Source of the DNA: Haliclona indistincta
Taxonomy: Eukaryota; Porifera; Demospongiae; Haplosclerida; Chalinidae
Direction: 5' to 3'
Length of the DNA: 64,000 bases
Assembly (NCBI GenBank): GCA_964017065.1
Contig: OZ024788.1
Span: forward strand, 8,093,202-8,157,201
Shown here: piece by piece, positions 37,950 to 50,646 of the stretch
Numbering within the stretch: position 1 is the stretch's first letter
Layout of the letters: each line of letters begins with the position of its first letter
Made by a program: the position numbers and the translations under genes
The notes under the pieces: generated by a model
Seen by the model: only the letters and a program-made list of their open reading frames with translations
Database searches by the model: none
What the model was told of the DNA's origin: nothing

Positions 37950-40900
37950 ATGTATGCAAATAGCGCTATTTGCCTGCTCATTGGTGTGTTGACATCACGA
38001 GTCGTGCTGTCCTATATCGATACATATCCGCGCACAGCAGAGAATGCGACTAGAAAACCGCTGTTCTTTGCCCTAATCACGTCCTTTGGCGGTGGATTTA
38101 ACAGCTCTCACATGATTCCTGGAGTACAACTGGCGTTGGATCGAATAAATCAAGACCCTCAAATGCTTCCAGGGTACACTCTGCACTACTCTCTTACCGA
38201 CTCTCAGGTTTGTGGCTGCGGCATGTCATCAAATGCGCTGCATGCTTTATATTCTCCAACAGTGCAATAATTCAGTGGCTTTAAAGGGATTTTTCCAGCA
38301 AATAGTCCCTGGTCCTACTAAGGTTGCAGTGATTGGTGCTGGCTGCTCTGTGGCTACAGAACCTGTAGCAGCCATAAGTCACTTGTACAATATCACTCAT
38401 GTAGGTTCATGTTCGTAGTTTTGCAAAATACAAAGCATGCACTACATCATATTTTACAGCTTTCCTGTGCTTCATCGTCACCATCACTTACAAACAGAAT
38501 TAGGTTCAGAAGCTATTTTCAGCTATTTCCAGCGGATGACCGTCTCACTCCAGCATTTGTAGCACTCAGCAGAGAGTACAATTGGAGACGTATAACGATC
38601 GTTAAGCAAAATGAGAACTTGTTTGACACGGTATTGCATAATAATAATAATAATAATAGTTATTGAAGTTATGTTTCTATTTTAGCTAGTAGATCAAATG
38701 CTAGATTCTTTTTCTCAAATAAACATTTCATGGATTTTATACAACTTTGACAGCTCAAAGGGAGTACTTTCACTAGGCGATAACATATTTGTAAGTTAAC
38801 TAGATCATTTGAGAGTCACAGTCATTTGATACTGTTTTGTAGGACTCAAATAGCAGAGTTATTTTTCTTGCCATGTACTCTGATCATGCTAGACCACTCA
38901 TTTGTGAGGTCATGAACTACATAATGTTATTTTTGTAACATACTTGCTTGGTTCACGATGTATATTATTATAGGCATCTAAGCGAGGATTGCGCTATCCT
39001 CAGTATGTGTTCATTGTTTATGGTTGGTATCGATACCAATGGTGGTACCCATCCAATGATGACAACATCACATGCACCACTACTCAAATGGAGCAAGTTC
39101 TTGACAGAAGTTTGTTAGTAACACAGAAACCAGAAATATTGAACCAGTCTGAGATAACAGATACTGGGGAGGTCGGTCAATTAGAAAAAAAAATTTCGAT
39201 TTCTCATGAATACAGGATTATGAAACCTTTCGGATGAATTTGGATAGGCTATTAAATATGACTGATTTTCAAAACTTTGATGCTGTTGAGCAATGCTATG
39301 ATGCTACTTGGTCTCTGGCAAAAGCATTAAATGAAACCATTTTAGGTATGATAGAATAAGTAGTGCATTAGTGATTAAATTATAAATCCATGCAGACCTG
39401 CAGAACAATGTTACATTGAATATGCTAGCAGCTCAGGCAGAAAAAATGAACAACACTGGGTTTTCTATCGAGAATTTCACCTACCAAAACAACTTTGTTG
39501 AGCGCGTTGTGTTTAAACATCTTGAACAGACAAACTTTACCGGAATAACAGTAGGTCGAACAGCTTGTAAAATCAACAAATGCACATTTTCATATTATTA
39601 TAGGGAAAAGTGATGTTTGATGGTTCAGGGATTCGTACCATAAACCGACTACGAATTTCTCAGTATCAGAGAGACAGTAAGTTCAGTTCACCACACACAA
39701 CATGTTCTATTATTTGTTGTATCCAGATAATATGATGCTGGATAGAGTTGAAATAGCCTCAGTGTTTAAAGGAGAAAAAGGATTTCAATACAGAGATGGT
39801 TCGAATTTATCAAATGTCTGGCCGAGTTAGTTAAAGCCAATGTCTACTTCAAAAGTTGATTTATACTCTCAGTATCTGTTCCATATGATGGAGTTGCTGA
39901 GAATGTCACTGTTTCAGTTCATGTGGCAGTCACTGTCACTTATATTCTCCTGATTGCTGTGGGAATTACATTTGCCATTGTCTGTTTATCATTTAACATT
40001 GCCTTTAGAAATACAAGGTACAGTGTGTGCACTATGTACTTCCTACTCAGTTTGTTGTGCAACAGCCACTCTCGTGCATCAATCTGCGTAAACAGCAATT
40101 GTGCAATGGCATTAGTGAATTATGCAGAGAATGTCCTTATGCAGGGGCGTTTTACAAGGGTGCTTTCAGTGCTTGAGCACCCCCTAATATAAGAACCAGA
40201 AAATTCTTTTTTAATGAGGAATAAGATATAGTTAACCATGTTTAGCAAAAATAATTAATGTTTGCCATATTTAGTAAGGTGATTAGTAGCTTGCTAGCCA
40301 TAGGAATGCACTTTTTACTATACTAGGTCAGAGAACAGCTGCATTATGCAAAGCTTTGCTTAAATTTCGACTGTAACAATAATAATTATAATTTCGGGCG
40401 TGGTCAATAAATAAATATGAATATATAATTAAGCACCCTCCTACTCCAAATCCTGGATACGCCACTGTCCCTATGTACAAGTCATAGTGGCACCATCGTG
40501 ATCAAAACAGCATTGCTATCATTCTTGAGCATCAGTCGGTTAATAATGTAAAGAAATTGCGGCTGTGGCGCACAAACTCTGGCTGCAATACGCACAAATG
40601 TTGTCACTTTCACCAAGCAAGGCTTGATTCACTAAAACAAGTGCTATCAGTAGTTGGGGTCAGAATATTTATGATAGTTGTCATTGTCAGTTCTTTCTTC
40701 AAAGACTCATTCGTTTGTCAAGTTCATCTATCAACTACATCATCATTGCTGGAGCATTGATTATGTATTTTAGTATCATTCTGTACATTTTACCAGTTGT
40801 GCATCAGACGACTACCACATTTCTGTGTAATGTGAGCACATTTGACTGTACAAACATAAAACAATTTTATATGAAACTGAATAGATGAGACCAATGTTGC

Positions 40901-41934
40901 TAAGTCTTGGAGGCTGCCTTTGTTTTGGAACCATACTAGCCAAAATGTGGAGAGTTTATTACATATTTACTAATCCCAAGCCGAAAAGAAAGGCAAGCAA
41001 AATAACAAAAACAAACAAAAATTAGTAATATTTCTCAGGGTATCAGAGACTGGCAGTTGGGTATATTTGTTGCAGTAATCATGATCATTGATGTGATACT
41101 GATAGGAGTGGTAGCAGCTCTACCCTATACTTGGAACCCTGCTCTGTTAGTCCCCAGTGAAGAACATTTGTCTGAGGAGACTGGGGTAAGATGGATATTG
41201 AACAAGAAATATATATCAGTTTTGTTTGCTTTATAGATTCTCAGGCGTAGGACTGATTTCTATATTTATACCTGTAATCAACAATCAAACTACACATTGA
41301 GTGGCATCCTATTTGGATACATAGCTCTGCTCCAAGTTGCTGCCATCTTTCTAGCATTCGGAACTCGCAAAGTGAAAGTGAAAGGGTTGAACGATTCGCT
41401 TTATATTGCAGCTATCATCTACATCACCAGCATTCTGTGGGTAGCAATTATTCTGGTGTCAGTTTTACTAAACAACAGAGCAAATACTCATTCTGTGTTG
41501 CTAGCTACCTTCATCTTTATATCAGCTTCTGTTATTCTAGGACTGGTGTTTGTACCAAAGGTATCAATAACAGCTAGTTTTATTTCTCATGCAATTTTCA
41601 AAATAGTATCGTAATTCCTTATTACAGATGGTGTGGCTTTACAAGGATCCAAAGGGAACAAACATTTTTACCAGTACACACACTCATGCGAGTCAATTTA
41701 AAAAGCAGCCATCCACTGTCCTAGCTCACATGAACAGCAATGCTGTTGATAGCATTTTGTCAGATAAGTCTACCACTGACAGCAAGAAGATTGAACTACT
41801 AGCAGCAAGAGTTAGAGAACTGGAAGTAAATGTTAATAATACATCATCATAGATTATGCCTAATTCTTTTTCCTTCTCAGAAAAAAAGATTGGGAAGTTC
41901 ATCCACCAATGACACAGTGGCTGGCAAGAGCTAG
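37950..41934 (+). CDS. GABA-B-type class C G-protein-coupled receptor (17 exons)
   Basis: Exons: 37950-38207, 38263-38400, 38460-38630, 38686-38790, 38843-38908, 38974-39171, 39216-39345, 39396-39550, 39604-39676, 39727-39825, 39873-40017, 40705-40831, 40885-40992, 41039-41185, 41237-41560, 41628-41825, 41881-41934; 831 aa with consistent phases. A signal peptide is followed by an ANF-type Venus-flytrap ligand domain (LVQLALDRIN-like IPGVQLALDRINQDP, then VAVIGAGCSVATEPVAAISH and YVFIVYGWYRYQWWYP). A seven-TM class C domain follows, close to GABA-B in CFGTILAKMWRVYYIF, GIRDWQLGIFV and SASVILGLVFVPK. There is no cysteine-rich domain, as in GABA-B. The C-tail has a short heptad segment (KKIELLAARVRELE joined to KKRLG) where GABA-B receptors have their coiled coil. 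The ligand is not predictable. The donor after exon 13 is GC, and the donors of exons 5 and 6 are weak GTC sites. Confidence 0.92.
40142..40467. mobile_element. hAT-type MITE in intron 11 of the GABA-B-like gene
   Basis: It starts CAGGGGCGTTTTAC and ends GGATACGCCACTG, short inverted termini typical of hAT elements. It is flanked by an 8-bp direct repeat with one mismatch (TCCTTATG at 40134, TCCCTATG at 40468), the hAT target length. Confidence 0.85.
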
Positions 41935-42921
41935 TAATGATTCTGTACTCAACAAAAACACAACAAAAGCAGATTTAAAATTCTTACTCCCAACTATGTT
42001 TGCTTAGTTATATACATGTATGTAGATATAGGTATAGAACAAGGACTTGTAGCTAATGTCTGTCTCAATTGTGATCATTTATATGTATCTTATTCCAGTA
42101 AACTATATTAATTTTACAGTGCTTGAGGGTTCAATATCTTATTGCAAATACTATTGTTCACTACCGGTATATGCGCATGTGTATGTCAAAGCATAATACA
42201 AGTAGAGGTAGCTACATGCAGTCTCTTAGAGAAAACGTTCGGCTGATACACAGACATGCAAAAAAACTGGACCAACTGATGATATAGCTAAGAATATATA
42301 CATGATCCTTAAGCTTGTCACAACTGCAATATGTACTTGTCATGTACTTGTCATATGTACTATAAAAACAATTACTAGCATATTTACCGTTCAAACCAAA
42401 ATTAGTTTATACTGCCTTTGAAGAAAAAAGATCAATCACAAACCAATATTTTGTTAATATTTCCGTATCATGCATCATCTAATCAAATCAAACTTGTTAT
42501 TTTATACTTTTGCAATGTGTACATTGTTTGCATATTGGGCAATCCAACCACCTGTTATGTAGCTTTACACACTTATTGAGTGTATTTATGACATTGAAGC
42601 TGCATTCTGTTTATAAACCATTTGATATACTAGCCTATCGGCACCTTACTAGTTACTAAGTATTGATGATTGTGTCATCAAGAACTCAAATAGTGAGTCC
42701 CGGGGCACAGTATAATTATTATTTGCATGCCCTTAGGATTTACAATAGTTTCCAAATTTCCAATTGTTAGATCACAAGCAGTGTCTACATTAAAGAGGGT
42801 GTCCTTTTATTAGGAGTGTCTGGAAGGAGGATAGCTAATGTATGCATACTGATGGAATATTATAATACTGATACTAAAGTGTAACTATGTAGTTGATGCA
42901 GTTTAATTTTATATTGTCTCA
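41935..42921. other. Intergenic between convergent genes
   Basis: 3' flanks of the GABA-B-like gene and of discoidin gene D1. The segmental duplication begins within it at about 42417. No gene recognised. Confidence 0.5.
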
Positions 42922-44306
42922 TTATTTGGTGACAGTATACACGTTATTCAGAGCCTTGTAGCTCTGGTTTGGTATAGCTACTATTGCAGGCTCAATGCCG
43001 ACAGTAGCATACTCTGGGCCAGCTGTGTCTGCACTGCGCAGTGTGCCAACCAGACTGTTATTTTCATAAGAGCTGTGAAATGAAAAATATTATATAATCT
43101 ACTTGATAGATTAAACATACCTTGTGGTTTGATAAAGGGCAAAATTATCATTTTTTGATAGGGTTGATCGTCTTTGAAATTCGATTGATCTGCAAAATTA
43201 ATATTAGTTACAATACCAGAGCTCCTAGTTTTCATAACAAATCCTATCTTTTTAAACATAGCTCACCGTTTCATTCTTCTGGTGGCTATACACATAGCAA
43301 TAGCAGAAACTATCATGACCACACCCACCAACAACACTGCTGCTCCACCACCAATAGCACCTATACCAACAACTGGTATAGTTTGTGGTGATGAATCATG
43401 TATGGTAGTACACGATGGCTGCACAGTGACTGTAACAGCAACTGTTGAAGGAGAATGCTTTGTTGTGCATGGAATTACTGGTGTTATTGAACAAGGACTG
43501 TTCTGTAATACAGCTGCATGTATAAAACAGTAATACACAATAATTCTAAGCTATTCTTTATACCATTATCCAGTGTACAGCCAAATATTCTCAGTCCCCA
43601 GCAAAGTAATGTGTCAGTTTCAAATTTGTTTATTCTGAACTGGAACTTTAGACCAGCTAATGAGTTGACGAATGTATATTTTGCTGTTGCAGACGTTGCT
43701 GTAAAATTCTAAGCAAATACTTTACAGCTAGTTATAACAACAAAAACAAACAACATAGCTATTATTATGCATGACTAAGTTCTCTATAATATGCATACAT
43801 ACAATGTTGCAGTAAGTGATAATAATAGTTGTGTATGCATTATTACTCACCGCTTCAGTTGAATACAGCTGCAGAGGCCCATTAACAGTTTTGGAGTACA
43901 ACATGGTAAAATCTGACACATAGTGATGCACTTGACTGTTGTCACTAGTAGCACCTCTAGAAGAAATCCCATCTATAACAACTGGTTGGCTGAATGTCAT
44001 GTTGACATAGTTCCCGTTACCATTATTTGTACACCAAACCGCTGTTGATATATTTTTCGCAGAATGCGAAGGGATATGCATACTATCGTAAAAAGCAGTG
44101 ATATTGTGTGTGGGTGACAAAAGAATAGTTTCATCAGATATTATTCTGTTACTGAGACATCCTGATTTCGAAAAAAGAGTTATTCATACGCTATGAACAT
44201 GCACACATGAATGCTTACTTATTGTCTGTCCAGCACACAGCAGAGACAACCAACTTATGGAAAGATGTACTGCAACTGCCTTGAGTACAGTCTTTCTGCC
44301 TGCCAT
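42922..44306 (-). CDS. Discoidin-domain single-pass receptor with tyrosine motifs, D1 (6 exons)
   Basis: Exons 44306-44219, 44161-43851, 43708-43564, 43513-43267, 43189-43121, 43072-42922; 1011 nt, 336 aa. It has a signal peptide (residues 1 to about 25, SISWLSLLCAG) and one F5/8 type C (discoidin) domain framed by its usual first and last Cys (CLSNRIISDE to CWGLRIFGC) with the core strands GNYVNMTFSQPVVIDGISS and VHHYVSDFTMLYS. A Thr/Ser-rich stalk follows, then one TM helix (GAAVLLVGVVMIVSAIAMCI) and a stop-transfer RRMKR. The 78-residue tail carries Tyr motifs: ALYQTT, SYENN (YxN, a Grb2-SH2-type site), EYATV, SYKAL and VYTV. YxxL/V spacing is ITIM/ITAM-like but not canonical. Likely an adhesive or recognition receptor signalling through tyrosine kinases (inference). 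Exon 1 starts with MAGRKTVLKAVAV. Confidence 0.85.
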
Positions 44307-45564
44307 TCTGCCAGTGTAACGAGTAACCGACACGTCAATGAAACAAATTTGTGCTGACCTTGATCAACAACACTTATATGTGACCGGATTTATGAATACA
44401 GACCATTTCGCCAAAAGTATTGTTTTGAGAAAAAAGTGTTTTGTGAAGCGAAGTGTATTGAATGTCAATTATAGCTATGATGCACGTTTTGTGTTATAAC
44501 TGAACAACGGAAACACTAAGAACAATGCCAACGGTACCATTGCACTTGCCTACTCATAAGCTTTCACATGGTACACATAACACATTTTCAACATAATTAT
44601 TATAACCATGAGCGCAAGTAATGAACAACAAATATGTTGTTATACTTAACCTATAGCCTTGTACCGAGGTCTTACTCAATAATACAATGTGTATGTGCTT
44701 TTCTGTATGGTTATCGATAGTGAATTATAGTTTGATTCACATAAAAGGAGGTATTATAAAAGAATCATAATGCTTGCTTAATAGAATGCATGGTACCATT
44801 GATACACCAATTAACACCAAGTGCTAATGTGTGGTTGATGAGATAAGATATAACATAGATTGTAAAGGGTATGCACAATCTCGGCTCAACACTGTTGCAT
44901 ACAAACGTATGGAATAATATCTACACTATAGCACCCTAGCTCATGAGGCTGACTAAAATCAACTACAGATCAGCATCAACTAGAAGTCAGCAAGGCAAGA
45001 AATCAACAGTAAATATTGTTGTAGGGCAATACTTAATGTAAATGATTATGGTTAAAACCAACTCAGATATTGTTATTGTATGATTGGCTAAACAGGAAAC
45101 AGCAAATCTGCATGTATGTACAGCAATTCACTACTGTTGTTGCATTGTTGCACAACATTATCTCAGAATGCTTGTCAAGGTAATGAAAGGTCTTTTTGAC
45201 AAAAATGACAAAAACGGGAACCAGTTTTGCACACTACGTATAATGTCAAAAGATAATAAGGCACTTACATGTAGAGGCAAGGACAGGATTAGCAATAAAA
45301 TTGACTTGGACAGAGTAAAATATTATGACGGAGACACTATAAAGTCATTCTTGAACTATACATCAGAGTTTATTAATGTTACGGTGAGTAGACTGTACTC
45401 GAAAAAGATTACTTGACTCAAGTGAAATTCACTCTCCACCCAATCACAAAAACAGGTTTCACTTGTCATGTGATGAATCATGTGACCAAGCCACACTATG
45501 AACCACCCATTAATATTATGGAGTTATAAACATCATAGATCGATGTCGCAGTACTATTGGCTAG

Positions 45565-45604
<40 letters not shown>

Positions 45605-45806
45605 AGTATGCGGGTAGATTCCATATAGTCTATAGATTCTAGAAAATGATTAATTTTAACACGATGCTGTCAAATCAGTGTTTGTTTAAAAATAATAATA
45701 TAAACCACAGCAGAACCACAAAAACAGGTAAGTACAATAATGCTGTAAGGGATGTATGTAGTTGCTGTACGTATGGTATTTATCAGTTGTTGGTGATGTT
45801 TATTGA
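44307..45806. other. Intergenic D1 to D2
   Basis: Contains the D1 promoter side and the D2 3' flank, plus a (GA)n tract. The 110-aa ORF at 45084-45416 is disrupted in the duplicate unit and is not supported as a gene. Confidence 0.5.
45566..45603. repeat. (GA)n microsatellite, unit 1
   Basis: About 19 GA dinucleotides; the duplicate unit has a longer, interrupted tract at 56853-56907. Confidence 0.95.
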
Positions 45807-47185
45807 TCACCAATTGCGATCCAGAGCCATGTAGCTCTGGTTTGGTTTAGCTACTACTGGAGCGGGCTGAAACTTGCTGAGAGTAGCATATTCAGGAGCA
45901 GCTGCAGCGTCACCACTGTTAGCGAGAGTGCCTTCTTCATGAGAGCTGTGTAATAGATAAATTGTTATCTGCATGCAATGTCGAGCATTACCTTGTGGTT
46001 CGATATAGAGCAAAATTATCAAAATTTGAGATAGTTGATTGTCTTTTTAATGATCTGCAATAGAATTATTTTACCCAGTTAGAATGCAGACAATGGTTAG
46101 TTATTGAAGCAGCTCACCGTTTCATTCTTCTGGTGGCTACATACAGTGTGATAGCAGAAACTATCATGACCACACCCACCAACAACACTACTGCTCCACC
46201 ACCAATAGTACCTATACCAGCAACTGGTATAGTTTGTGATGATGAATCATGTACAGTAGCACATGTTGGCTGCACGGTGATCGTAACAACTTGCACCGTT
46301 GTGGAAAATTGAATCTCTTGGCTAGTCTGCTGTGTGGCACTAGAAAGTATTGTTGTTGCTGGTTGTGTTGTAGAACTGGGACAAGTCGTCACAGAATTTT
46401 CCCGCACAGCTGCATGAAAAACTGATTGTATCATAAGTTTATTGTGCAATAATTATACATACCATTGTCTAGAGTACAGCCAATTATTCTGAGTCCCCAG
46501 CAAAATAATGCTTCAGTCTGAAAGTGATTTATTCTAAACTGAAACCTTAGACCAGTCAATGAGTCAACGAATGTGTATTTTTGTTTTGAAGACGATGCAG
46601 TAAAATCCTAAAGGAAAAAAACAAGTGAAATTAGATTCATTTTTTGTCTACAAAGACAGCTCACTTCAACCGAATACAGTTGCAGAGGACCATTAACAGT
46701 TGCGGAGTGCAATATAGTAAAACTTGACACATAGTGCTGCACCTGACTGTTGTTACTAGTAGCACCACTAGATATAATTCCCTCAATAACAACTGGTTGG
46801 CTGAAAATCATGTTGACATAGTTACCAATCCCAATATTATCACACCAAAATGCCTTGGTTATATTTTTTACAGGATACAAAGGTAAACTATCTCGAAACG
46901 CAGTAATATTGTCTTTGGCTGACAAAAGTGCTGTATCCTTGGATATTTCTCTGTTCCTGAGACATCCTGTTTTAAAAATACAAGGCAGGAAAATATTAAA
47001 ATGTGTACATTTTTTTCTGAATGAATAAGCAAGAATGCTGAAAGATAAGGCAAAAAATATAACAGAGCAAATAATTCTATGATAAATAATGTGTACATGC
47101 ACTCACTCATTGGCTGTCCAGCACATAGCAGGGAGAGCCAGCTGATGCAGAGGACTTGTACAGCAACTGTAATGCATACAGCCAT
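45807..47185 (-). CDS. Discoidin-domain single-pass receptor with tyrosine motifs, D2 (6 exons)
   Basis: Exons 47185-47107, 46966-46665, 46607-46463, 46409-46118, 46054-45992, 45945-45807; 1020 nt, 339 aa. Same architecture as D1: signal peptide (VLCISWLSLLCAG), F5/8C domain (CLRNREISKD to CWGLRIIGC), a longer Thr-rich stalk (TTQPATTILSS), TM helix (GAVVLLVGVVMIVSAITLYV) and tail. Tail motifs are FALYRTT, PEYATL and SYMAL, the last two 19 residues apart from Tyr to Tyr. D1's YENN position is SHEE here, so a tyrosine is lost. It is paired with D1 in the ancestral unit, head to tail. Confidence 0.85.
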
Positions 47186-47398
47186 TCTTCTTGCGATGAA
47201 CTGATCACGTCTTCTCACTAGAGGTAAACAGCAACAACATGCAGGCTTTTAATACCTGTAAACATGTATATCAGCCAACAGTGCTGCATGATCATCCCAA
47301 TCAACAATAACATTATTGTTGTAATGCAAATAAGCTCAGTTTGTTACTGCAGTCCCTTTTAGAGAACTACAAAACTTGTTGTGACATGCATTGTGTAC

Positions 47399-47588
47399 TA
47401 CCGTATAGCCGGTTTTTTTCGCTGGTCAAATATTTCGTTAGCCAAATTTTGGCTGGGTCTAATTTTCGTCACAGAGCCACGTCACAGAACGTTTCAAATA
47501 GGCAAAAAGAATTTTTCTAAATCTAATTTTCGACACGCACCAGCCGTTCGAAAATTAAATACACATGAAAATAACCGGCTATACGGTA
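47399..47588. mobile_element. MITE of the TACCGTATAGC family
   Basis: TACCGTATAGCCGGTTTTTT at 47399 and its inverted copy AACCGGCTATACGGTA ending at 47588. It carries TA ends, is 190 bp long and shares termini with the 25606 element. Confidence 0.85.
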
Positions 47589-48249
47589 TACTGTAATGAA
47601 CGAATTTCACAAAACCCTCTTATATGTATTGATGTAGGACATCACTCGAGATGTCGATGAAGCACTGAGCAACAGGAAAACGCAAACCTTGGGATACATA
47701 CATAGAGCTCACACTTTGTCCGTCACTAATCACTAACTAATCACTCACACTAATCCGTCACTAATCGTCATTAACGAGGAGGAGGAGTACATGAGAGAAG
47801 CTGCCAAAATGTACAAAAAATTGTGATACTTAGCACAGAGTAACTATAACTTAATGTCTGCAGTGCCATACTAACAACTACACGTAGTGTACAAGCTGAA
47901 AGACTTATGTAATCACAGTATTTGTTAGTTTTAAAAAAATGTCAAATAACTCATTTGTAGGCTAGGAAGACACTTGATTATTTACAGACCTACTCTTTCT
48001 CGTACATACATTATTATGACATTATGTTATTTGTCAAAGTACAACAGACACATACTGCATGAAGACATTAATGAAGGAAACCCTAGAGTGACATGTGTGT
48101 TCATGTGACACATGTGTTCTAACATAATTATGAGAGAGTTATCCTATGGCTCCAAAGCACACAACAACTATAGCCACTAGAACACACAACAACTACATGT
48201 ATAGCCACTAAAACACAGTTGACTTGATCAGTGTACATGTGCACTTGCA
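47589..48249. other. Intergenic with a 17-codon transporter scrap
   Basis: 47776-47826 (+) reads EEEEYMREAAKMYKKL and stop, matching the C-tail of the POT/SLC15-like proteins, so a C-terminal fragment of an older copy lies just before the pseudogene. Nothing else recognised. Confidence 0.6.
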
Positions 48250-48387
48250 ATGGTCAATGTTCCATGTTCCATGTTCTCTAAAGGAATACTTCTTCTGTTA
48301 GTATGGAGCATTCTACTGAATGCAACCATAGCCTTCGTTATCATCATTTTTGGAATGCTCTCTTTGGGGTGTCAACCTACAATATAT

Positions 48388-50196
48388 AATAAAAAAAACT
48401 GAAAAGTGTAGGGATGACTCTTAAAAAAGGAAAGGAACAAGATGGGATGATGCTTGCAAAATTAAAGGAACAAGATGGAATAATGCTTGCAAATGTAAAG
48501 TCCCAAGTATCCCTACATCAGCGGCTTGAAGGAGGACACAGTCCGATGAAGTAATTGACGGTTGTAAATAACTAGAGGTATCTGTGTTTGGAGGACGCAG
48601 TCCGATGAAGTAATTGACGGTTGTAAATAACTATAGAGGTATCTGTGTTTAGGAGGACGCAGTCCGATGAAATAGTTGACAGTTGTAAAAGGTATAGGAA
48701 AAGGATTCCGCATTTGTCAGTAGCACGTCGTCGCTGCAAGCCGCTGATGTAGGGATACTTGGGACTTTACATTTGCAAGCATTATTCCATCTTGTTCCTT
48801 TAATTTTGCAAGCATCATCCCATCTTGTTCCTTTCCTTTTTTAAGAGTCATCCCTACACTTTTCAGTTTTTTTTATTAAAGATTTTTTACTTTACTTGTT
48901 CCTGTTACTTTTTTTGATCACTATCAGTTTGAACTTATTAGTTGTATTCTATGTTAGATATTATTTCATTTTGACAACTCTGTGAGCAGCAGTTACTCAG
49001 TAGTCTAGCAGATGTGAACGTACACAGGGTCTTGAGAGTAAGGAGTGTGGTTTAAATGTTTAATAAATTATTACCAATCACAAGAATAAATGATCATTCA
49101 AAGAAAGGTTTAAAATAGTTAAAGAGGTTGAGGACACAGACAGCACAATGTCAAGTCCAGATTTGATTTGACAACATGATACTTGCTAGTATTGTAATGG
49201 ATGAAGAAGAGACTGGCACTAGTACTGATCATGCTGCAAGCCTAAATAGTAGGAGCACGCCTTGAATCTTGTTGATGTCAATATCACACTCACAGAGGTT
49301 TCTAGTCCTTTACAATTTACGATGCGTTGTGTAGGAACCTTACTGTGCGTAGAATCTTGCCGCCGGTAAGCTAGACTAGACTGACTCACACGGGCTACTC
49401 TGAACTTGAGTTGTTCACGTCTGTGTATTAAAGTCAGCTTTAACCTGCCATCTGAAGCTTTAACGAACAGATCAGTGTTACTTAGGGTATAGTACTAGTC
49501 TAGACACATTTTCGTACCTCTGGCTTGCGCGCTGAAGCGTCCAGAGCAGAGACAAAACGCAGTACCGATCGAGATAGCTGCAAAACTGATGTGGGCGGAG
49601 TTAATGATAGGAGGCGACAAGAGGGTTAATTATTTAATGGCGTCTTAAGTCCAAAACGGCCCAAAAACCATGTTTTTCAAGGATTACTCGCTTCTGGTAG
49701 TGTTTCATGCCTATCTAAGAAGTAAGTGCACTATTCCAGATGGATACACGTGCAATTGCGCAGGTTTGGTAGTGATTCGTTAACTCAGGACAGCGCTAGG
49801 CTCGTTGAAAGAAGAAGAAAGAAAGAAAGAAAGAAGAAAGAAGATGAACAATTCGCGTGGGCGGCGATTTCAGTTCACCACTTTAGAAACGTCTGCCGGC
49901 TTCGCCAAAGGTATTTTCATGCTCAGAACAATCGTCTGATCAATCCTAGATGCCTGGAATCTCGAGAAACGCTAAAACAGCGAAGATCTGTAACGGGCTC
50001 CCTGAGAGTCGCCATCTTGATTTTTGTCGTCCAGCAAGCAGTGCCGGTGACTTTCATAGACTTCCTACAAGCGCTTACACTTCAGATTCACTTAGAGATA
50101 GTTAAAATGCAGTAGAAATGTATGACAATAGAGATATGTGCGAAAACTCATTTTCACACATGAGTGAGCCGCCATCTTAACTCGAGGTCATCCCTA
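48388..50196. mobile_element. 1.8-kb transposon with long internal inverted repeat (copy A)
   Basis: It interrupts the pseudogene and is bounded by a perfect 38-bp direct repeat of pseudogene sequence (48350-48387 and 50197-50234). Termini include TAGGGATGAC near the left end and GTCATCCCTA at the right end. The left 490 bp form a fold-back structure: 141-bp arms (48388-48528, 48737-48877) around about three 58-bp tandem repeats (GGACGCAGTCCGATGAAGTA type). The remaining 1.3 kb has no convincing coding capacity; the 129-aa frame at 49726-50115 is Lys/Glu/Arg-rich without a domain. Confidence 0.75.
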
Positions 50197-50646
50197 TTGG
50201 AATGCTCTCTTTGGGGTGTCAACCTACAATATATTCTTATTACATGGTCAGCACTGCAGTGGGTGTTGCTACCAGTTGCTGGGTGGATGGGAGACTCTTT
50301 CCTTGGAAGATATCGAGCTATTATAGTTGGAGCTTCTGTAACCATGCTGTCATTCTTGATTCTATTGTGTGCTACTGTCATGCTGCAGTTCAACTGGACT
50401 CCAATACCAGCAATTGCATTATTGTGTGTCTACATGCAGTATGGGAAGCTTTGTAATAAATATGCTGCCATTCATAATAGACCAAATGATAGGAGCCTCA
50501 GCTGATGACATCAGTGCTATAGTCCAGTGGTACTACTGGTCAACTTCACTTGGAATATTCTCACAATAGTTTTCTGCTCTTGAAGGAATATCTTATAAAA
50601 GTAATTTCCCCAGCTGTAGCAATTTTTTGCTTATCATTAGTTTTAA

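Noticed and set aside
45084..45416. 110-aa ORF between D1 and D2
   Set aside because: The duplicate spacer (about 56420-56710) carries indels that destroy it, and there is no domain.
49726..50115. 129-aa Lys/Arg/Glu-rich ORF (also 61045-61434)
   Set aside because: Lies in the body of the repeated transposon; the diverged second element copy opens only a short, different frame.
50154..50569. Short transporter-like gene(s) at 50.2-50.6 kb
   Set aside because: Fragments in shifting frames between two transposons; part of a pseudogene.
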